DNA of 47,530 bases from Planctomycetota bacterium (GTDB lineage Bacteria > Planctomycetota > Phycisphaerae > UBA1845), in the NCBI GenBank assembly GCA_030616775.1, contig JAUWWQ010000032.1, forward strand, positions 1-47,530. The letters are read 5' to 3'. Position 1 is the stretch's first letter. Each line of letters starts with the position of its first letter. The notes under the pieces were generated by a model, which saw only the letters and a list, made by a program, of their open reading frames with translations, made no database searches and was not told the DNA's origin. A program made the position numbers and the translations under genes. Shown piece after piece: positions 43,835 through 47,530 of this stretch.

Positions 43835-44935
43835 GTGGCTGAGTGGTCGTACTTTGTGCAGCAGCAGCTAAGCGGTGGGGCATGTGCCGCAGAAACCTCA
43901 CACCAGCCGCTCGTGGGCTCCTACGGCAATTTGGACGCGGAGTACCGGGCTCTGGCTGACGGACCGGCGTTGGTGGACCGGTCGTATCGCGGCTTGCTCG
44001 AGATCACGGGAGCGGATCGAGCATCATGGCTGCACAACCTGACGACCAACGAGGTGAAGAACCTCTTACCCGGGCAAGGCAACTACGCGTTCGCGTGCAA
44101 CGCCCAGGGACGAATCCTGTTCGATGTCAACATCGTCGTGCGGGCGGATTCGATCTGGGTCGACTTGGATCGGGCCTATTTGGATTTCGCCAGGGCCCAT
44201 TTCGACAAGTACATCATCATCGAGGACGTCGTAGTGGGCGATCGAAGCGACGACTTTGTGCGCTTGGGCCTGGTTGGCGAGAGGGCGAAGGCGATACTGG
44301 CGGAGCTTGGTGTCGAGCAGGCCGAGTCCATGCCACGTCTTGGCACCGCTGAAATCACGTGGGAGGACTGTTCGATTCCCGTGATGCGTCACGATTTCTG
44401 TGGGCTCTTCGGCGTGGAGCTGTTCGTGCCGTCAGCAAGGGCGGTCGAGCTGTGGCGGGCGTTGGGTGATTCTTCTGGACATAAGTGCGCTGTTCCTGCC
44501 GGTTACGACGTGGTGCAGATTCACCGGATCGAAGCCGGTCTGCCCTGGCCCCTCCGCGAGATTACCGACGAGTACCTTCCGGCGGAGACTAAACAGTTCG
44601 ATCGGGCGGTGAGCTTCACGAAGGGCTGTTATCTCGGACAGGAGGTGATCGAGCGGATGCGCACCCGGGGCGTAGAGGCCCGTCAGCTTGTGAGTCTACA
44701 AGTTGAGGGCGACATGATCCCGCCGGGTGGGGCAGTGCTGATTGCCGATGATGACAGGCCCGTCGGACAGGTGACAAGCGCTTGTCGCTCATTGGCCACT
44801 GGTGGCGTTATCGCGATGGGATATGTGAAGACGGCCTCCGCTGCAATCGAAACGTCTTTGCGGGTGGGTTGGGAAGATCGCTCCGCCGGCGCAGTCGTTA
44901 TGCGACTGCCTCTCACTTCGGGATCAACGAACTGA
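43835..44935 (+). CDS. ygfZ: YgfZ/GcvT-like folate-binding protein
   Basis: A tetrahydrofolate-dependent protein that helps build or repair Fe-S enzymes; cytoplasmic. It has 366 residues. The signature KGCYLGQEVIERMRTRG at about 267-283 contains the conserved Cys of the K-G-C-Y-x-G-Q-E motif. LVDRSYRGLLEITGADRASW LHNLTTNEV (about 46-74) is the GcvT-fold start. The C-terminal beta-barrel (about 285-360) includes GGAVLIADDDRPVGQVTSA. It starts at GTG 43835 with GAGG eight bases upstream. Its divergence from iscR and its role suggest joint control with the isc operon. Confidence 0.88.
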   Translation: MAEWSYFVQQQLSGGACAAETSHQPLVGSYGNLDAEYRALADGPALVDRSYRGLLEITGADRASWLHNLTTNEVKNLLPGQGNYAFACNAQGRILFDVNIVVRADSIWVDLDRAYLDFARAHFDKYIIIEDVVVGDRSDDFVRLGLVGERAKAILAELGVEQAESMPRLGTAEITWEDCSIPVMRHDFCGLFGVELFVPSARAVELWRALGDSSGHKCAVPAGYDVVQIHRIEAGLPWPLREITDEYLPAETKQFDRAVSFTKGCYLGQEVIERMRTRGVEARQLVSLQVEGDMIPPGGAVLIADDDRPVGQVTSACRSLATGGVIAMGYVKTASAAIETSLRVGWEDRSAGAVVMRLPLTSGSTN

Positions 44936-44946
44936 CCCGAATGCAT

Positions 44947-45085
44947 AAGTAATACGACTATACGCTGTGCCGAGAGTCCTTTTTCGGCACCTGCCGGAGG
45001 ACCGAGAAGGGATTCTCGGTCCAGCGAGAATCCTCGGTCCAGGGATGTCCATCGATGATAGCCGCGTTTTTTATGAAACACGGTA
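44947..45085 (-). mobile_element. MITE-like element, copy with one terminal repeat missing
   Basis: Reverse-orientation homologue of 10217-10360. One end has TTATGAAACACGGTA (45071-45085). The other stops at AAGTAATAC (44947), without the matching terminal repeat. It has the hairpin 44999-45022 (arms GGACCGAGAA/TTCTCGGTCC, loop GGGA), a second hairpin with GTGCCGA/TCGGCAC arms (near 44966-44990) and an extra partial repeat of CGAGAATCC...CGGTCCAGG (45025-45043). The 61 bp from its end to the HD gene show nothing else. Confidence 0.75.
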
Positions 45086-45146
45086 TCGGCCCCCTTGAAT
45101 CCAGGCGGGCCGTACCCGTACAAGCGTCGAAGCGCGCCGCCAGTGT

Positions 45147-45734
45147 TCAACCCACGGGCTCCGTTTGGGACTCGGGCGGAAGCAAGTCGAGCTCGGCAGC
45201 GATTCCCTGCAGGGCCTCGATGCAATTGGTGACATGATCGGCCAACGGCATCTCAAGCAACTCAGTCCCTTCATGGATATCTTCACGTGACACCGCCGCG
45301 GCGAACGCCTTTTGCTTCATCTTCTTGATAATACTCTTGGATTTGAGGCCGCCGAGACGCTCGGGTCGGACAAGAGCGGCTGCGTAGATCAGACCACACA
45401 GCTCATCGACGGCAAACAGGGTCTTGCGAATGGGGCGGTCGCGCGGGTATTCGTCTTGATTCCATGGAACGTGTGACAGCATGGCCCCGACGATTTCCTC
45501 ATCGAAGCCCGCCTGGCGCAGGATCTTTGCCCCTTCGCGTGTATGCTCGGGCGGCCCGGGCCAGCGCTCATAGTCGAAGTCATGCAGCAGGCCGGCAATG
45601 CCCCACTGCTCCTGGTCTGTGCCATTGAGCTTGGCATAGTGGCGCATGACCGCTTCCACGCAGAGCCCATGGCGGATAAGGGCGGGATTTTTCGTGTATT
45701 CATTCAGGATTTCCCAGGCCTTCTCACGATTCAT
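45147..45734 (-). CDS. HD-domain phosphohydrolase-like protein
   Basis: 195 residues, cytoplasmic. HD-domain metal residues are visible: H in LIRHGLCVEAVMRHY (about 22), HD in IAGLLHDFDYERWP (about 51-52), and later H in MLSHVPWN plus D in AVDELCGLIYA. The PEHTREGAKILRQAGFDEEI segment (about 62-81) is common in predicted metal-dependent HD proteins near the nucleotidase/HDIG type. The substrate is unknown. It diverges from the APH-family gene, with only a short spacer. Confidence 0.82.
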   Translation of the reverse strand: MNREKAWEILNEYTKNPALIRHGLCVEAVMRHYAKLNGTDQEQWGIAGLLHDFDYERWPGPPEHTREGAKILRQAGFDEEIVGAMLSHVPWNQDEYPRDRPIRKTLFAVDELCGLIYAAALVRPERLGGLKSKSIIKKMKQKAFAAAVSREDIHEGTELLEMPLADHVTNCIEALQGIAAELDLLPPESQTEPVG

Positions 45735-45769
45735 TGTCTAAGCTTCCCGATTAGCATCAACACCCTGTT

Positions 45770-45797
45770 TTGACCTCCGCACAGTGGACGCTATCAT
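45770..45797 (+). promoter_or_regulatory. Candidate promoter for the APH-family gene
   Basis: TTGACC (45770-45775), 16 bp, TATCAT (45792-45797). It lies downstream of the GTG at 45784, which argues for translation from ATG 45868 rather than from that GTG. Confidence 0.45.
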
Positions 45798-45867
45798 CGT
45801 AGCCAACCGGACCGTGTTGTCCACCCGGCTTGCAGAGGAATCCGATTTGCAGTCTCCACAGCGAGCA

Positions 45868-46896
45868 ATGTTCGACGCCGCGGAACTGGCGGTGGTGTTA
45901 AGCCACTATGACCTCGGCGTCATCGAGTCAATAACCGACTATCCTCGCGGATCGCGTCGAAGTCCAAAGGTGGGCATCGTCTGCCAGCACGGAAAGTTCC
46001 TGCTCAAACGACGAGCGGTCGAACAGGCCCACCCGGATCGCCTCCGGTTTACACATCATGTCCAGAAGCATCTTGTAAGCGCGGGTTTTCCAGTGCCCAG
46101 GCTGATTCCAACGCGCGACCGCAGCCTGGAGTTGCTGCAAATCAGAGATTACATCTACGAGTTGTTCGAGTTTATTGCGGGACAGCCATACCGGCAGACG
46201 CCACCGGAGGCGCATGATGCCGGCGTAGTGCTGGCCCGCTTTCATCAGGCAACGGAGCATCTTGCGGCCACAACGACGATGCCGACCCCGCGCGGTGATT
46301 ACCATGACGCGCCGGGGGTGCGGACCGGGTTGTGCACAATTGGTTCGACCCTGAGTTTGCATGACAGTTTCACGGGCGACGAGACCGAATTGGATGCACG
46401 CCTTCAGTTCCTTCTGGGGGCATATGACCGTGCGGTGGAATCGGTCAACCGCATCGGTTTGGAATCGTGGCCTGAGCGGATCACGCACTCGGATTGGCAT
46501 CCCGGGAATCTTCTGTTCAGAAGCCAAAAGGTCGTCGCAGTAATCGATTATGACTCATGCAGGGTTTCGCGGCGGATCATCGACGTGGCCAATGGGGCAA
46601 TGCAGTTCTCGATGATGGCCGGCGGCGATCCCGCGACATGGCCGGACCATCTGGATGAAACACGGTTCCAGGCATTCCTGTCGGGCTACGAATCGCTTAG
46701 CGCGTTATCGGAGCAGGAGCGGTCCTGTCTGCCGGCGCTGATGATCGAAACGCTGATCGCTGAATGCGTGCCCCCGATAACCAGGACCGGCTCGGTTGGA
46801 CGGTGGTCGGGGTATCGCGTGCTTCAGATGGTCCGACGGAAGGTCGGCTGGCTCGAGTCCGAGGGCCGGCGGCTGCAACAGCCTACCGGACACTGA
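45868..46896 (+). CDS. APH/choline-kinase-family phosphotransferase
   Basis: A protein-kinase-like small-molecule or protein kinase; cytoplasmic. From ATG 45868 it has 342 residues; an in-frame GTG at 45784 would add 28. The N-lobe has GKFLLKRRAVEQAHPDRLRF with the ATP-binding Lys. The catalytic loop is ITHSDWHPGNLLF (about 208-220; Asp as base, Asn for metal) and VVAVIDYDSC holds the metal-binding Asp that replaces DFG. Resistance is unlikely to be its main role: such genes are common in bacteria (CotS/HipA-like, homoserine or thiamine kinases). The substrate is unknown. No strong ribosome binding site decides the start. Confidence 0.82.
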   Translation: MFDAAELAVVLSHYDLGVIESITDYPRGSRRSPKVGIVCQHGKFLLKRRAVEQAHPDRLRFTHHVQKHLVSAGFPVPRLIPTRDRSLELLQIRDYIYELFEFIAGQPYRQTPPEAHDAGVVLARFHQATEHLAATTTMPTPRGDYHDAPGVRTGLCTIGSTLSLHDSFTGDETELDARLQFLLGAYDRAVESVNRIGLESWPERITHSDWHPGNLLFRSQKVVAVIDYDSCRVSRRIIDVANGAMQFSMMAGGDPATWPDHLDETRFQAFLSGYESLSALSEQERSCLPALMIETLIAECVPPITRTGSVGRWSGYRVLQMVRRKVGWLESEGRRLQQPTGH

Positions 46897-47054
46897 GAGA
46901 GATCCAGCCGCCCTGGTGGGCTGTCCACCTGAGTGCATGACCGTAATTGCAGCTTCCCCCGGGGGCCGATAGGAAGGATAGGACGAGTCGTTCGCAGGAG
47001 GTGGGCGGGCGGGATGACGGATGAACCAGGACGGCAGATCAGGGAGGATCGGTC

Positions 47055-47530
47055 ATGGCGCGGCAACGGTCAGCGGAAGAGTTACGGGTTTTGCGGGAGG
47101 AGTTTTTGGTCAGGGCGAACGCTACGTTTGACTCCCGGCGCGCCGGGATTCGGCCAGGATAGTAAGATCGAGTATGAGCGGGCGGCCTTGCGTCTGTACG
47201 AACGGCTGGTGTGCCGTGCGTGGGCGGGCGAGGTGAAGGAACTCATCGCGGCGTTGGAAGAGGAGTCGGCGCGTCTGGGTCAACCGCCGCGCCCAAAGCC
47301 TCCAACGACGATCCGCGGCGCATCGTCTCGTTGACTCTGGAGTACATCAAGGCCAACGCCCATCGAATGGACTACGCTCGCTACCGACGTGAGGGGCTGC
47401 CCATCACCAGCGCGGTGGTGGAGTCGTTGATCAAGCAGTTCAATCAGCGGGTGAAGGGTACCGAGAAATTCTGGACCCGAGACGGCGCCGAGGCGGTCCT
47501 ACAGATTCGCGCCGCCTACCTCAGCGAGGA
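47055..47530 (+). pseudogene. Broken transposase gene, runs off the window end
   Basis: ATG 47055 begins MARQRSAEELRVLREEFLVRANATFD, an N-terminus seen in planctomycete transposases, after a GGAGGATCGGTC stretch. At 47133 the frame enters a palindrome and stops at 47160-47162. Another frame (from about 47164) gives KIEYERAALRLYERLVCRAW and AGEVKELIAALEEESARLGQ. A third, from about 47295, gives DDPRRIV, HRMDYARYRREGLPITSAVV, ESLIKQFNQRVKGTEKFWTR and AEAVLQIRAAYLSED. The last is a clear transposase C-terminus, similar to the ISKra4 type. The centre of the gene is missing and there are two frame breaks, so it is inactive. The region 46897-47054 holds only its leader and no other gene. Confidence 0.65.
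47133..47148. repeat. 16-bp perfect palindrome TCCCGGCGCGCCGGGA in the transposase remnant
   Basis: Same 16 bases as at 36536-36551. It lies exactly where transposase similarity of the N-terminal fragment ends. Confidence 0.6.

Noticed and set aside
45784-45867. GTG start for the APH-family gene
   Set aside because: The best promoter overlaps this start and similarity to kinases begins after ATG 45868; kept only as an alternative.

Overview
The window looks like a chromosomal segment of a planctomycete, probably of the Phycisphaerae or a neighbouring lineage. This is inferred from gene content: IPTL/IPAL-E-W-G type C-terminal sorting tails, a bacterial topoisomerase VI A subunit, a one-piece SecDF, a DUF2617-like protein, and a type II secretion (T2SS) cluster whose secretin genes are far larger than usual. 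Coding density is high. The DNA is GC-rich, and no tRNA, rRNA or CRISPR array was recognised.

Left part (1-4850): the 3' end of an FG-GAP/VCBS repeat surface protein with a sorting tail, then the decayed tail of a second sorted protein, a degenerate copy of a dispersed hairpin element, topoisomerase VI subunit A, an IS1182-like transposase remnant and a divergent DUF2617-like gene. Next (4851-12178) come secDF, a membrane-anchored double-LysM protein, an HTH protein with a C-terminal receiver-like domain, and cytidylate kinase.

Central part (12652-37356, about 25 kb): one long T2SS operon, gspF-G-H-I-J-K-L-M, then a 2736-residue exported protein made of about 25 tandem secretin-N1-like domains with no outer-membrane barrel. 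This is followed by a 1842-residue gspD that carries about 16 N1-like domains before a normal secretin barrel, and by two lipoprotein genes. The pseudopilins carry long acidic insertions, the giant N-domain protein has basic Arg/Gly-rich loops, and the GspM-like protein contains a PKD domain and possibly a GspC-like C-terminal domain. No gspE, separate gspC or prepilin peptidase gene is present here. I infer a secretion machine with an extended periplasmic channel or scaffold, and this is the most unusual content of the window.

Right part (37383-43519, minus strand): a complete ISC iron-sulfur operon in the Escherichia coli order, iscR-iscS-iscU-iscA-hscB-hscA-fdx-iscX. A promoter region upstream of iscR holds two copies of a 15-bp operator-like site. 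A YgfZ-type gene, also linked to Fe-S metabolism, diverges from iscR. The window ends with a second copy of the dispersed hairpin element, an HD-domain protein, an APH-family kinase and a broken transposase gene that runs off the edge.

Two families of small repeats link the regions: a roughly 140-bp MITE-like element (three copies) and short palindromes with TCCCG/CGGGA arms (five copies, some inside or at the edge of coding regions).
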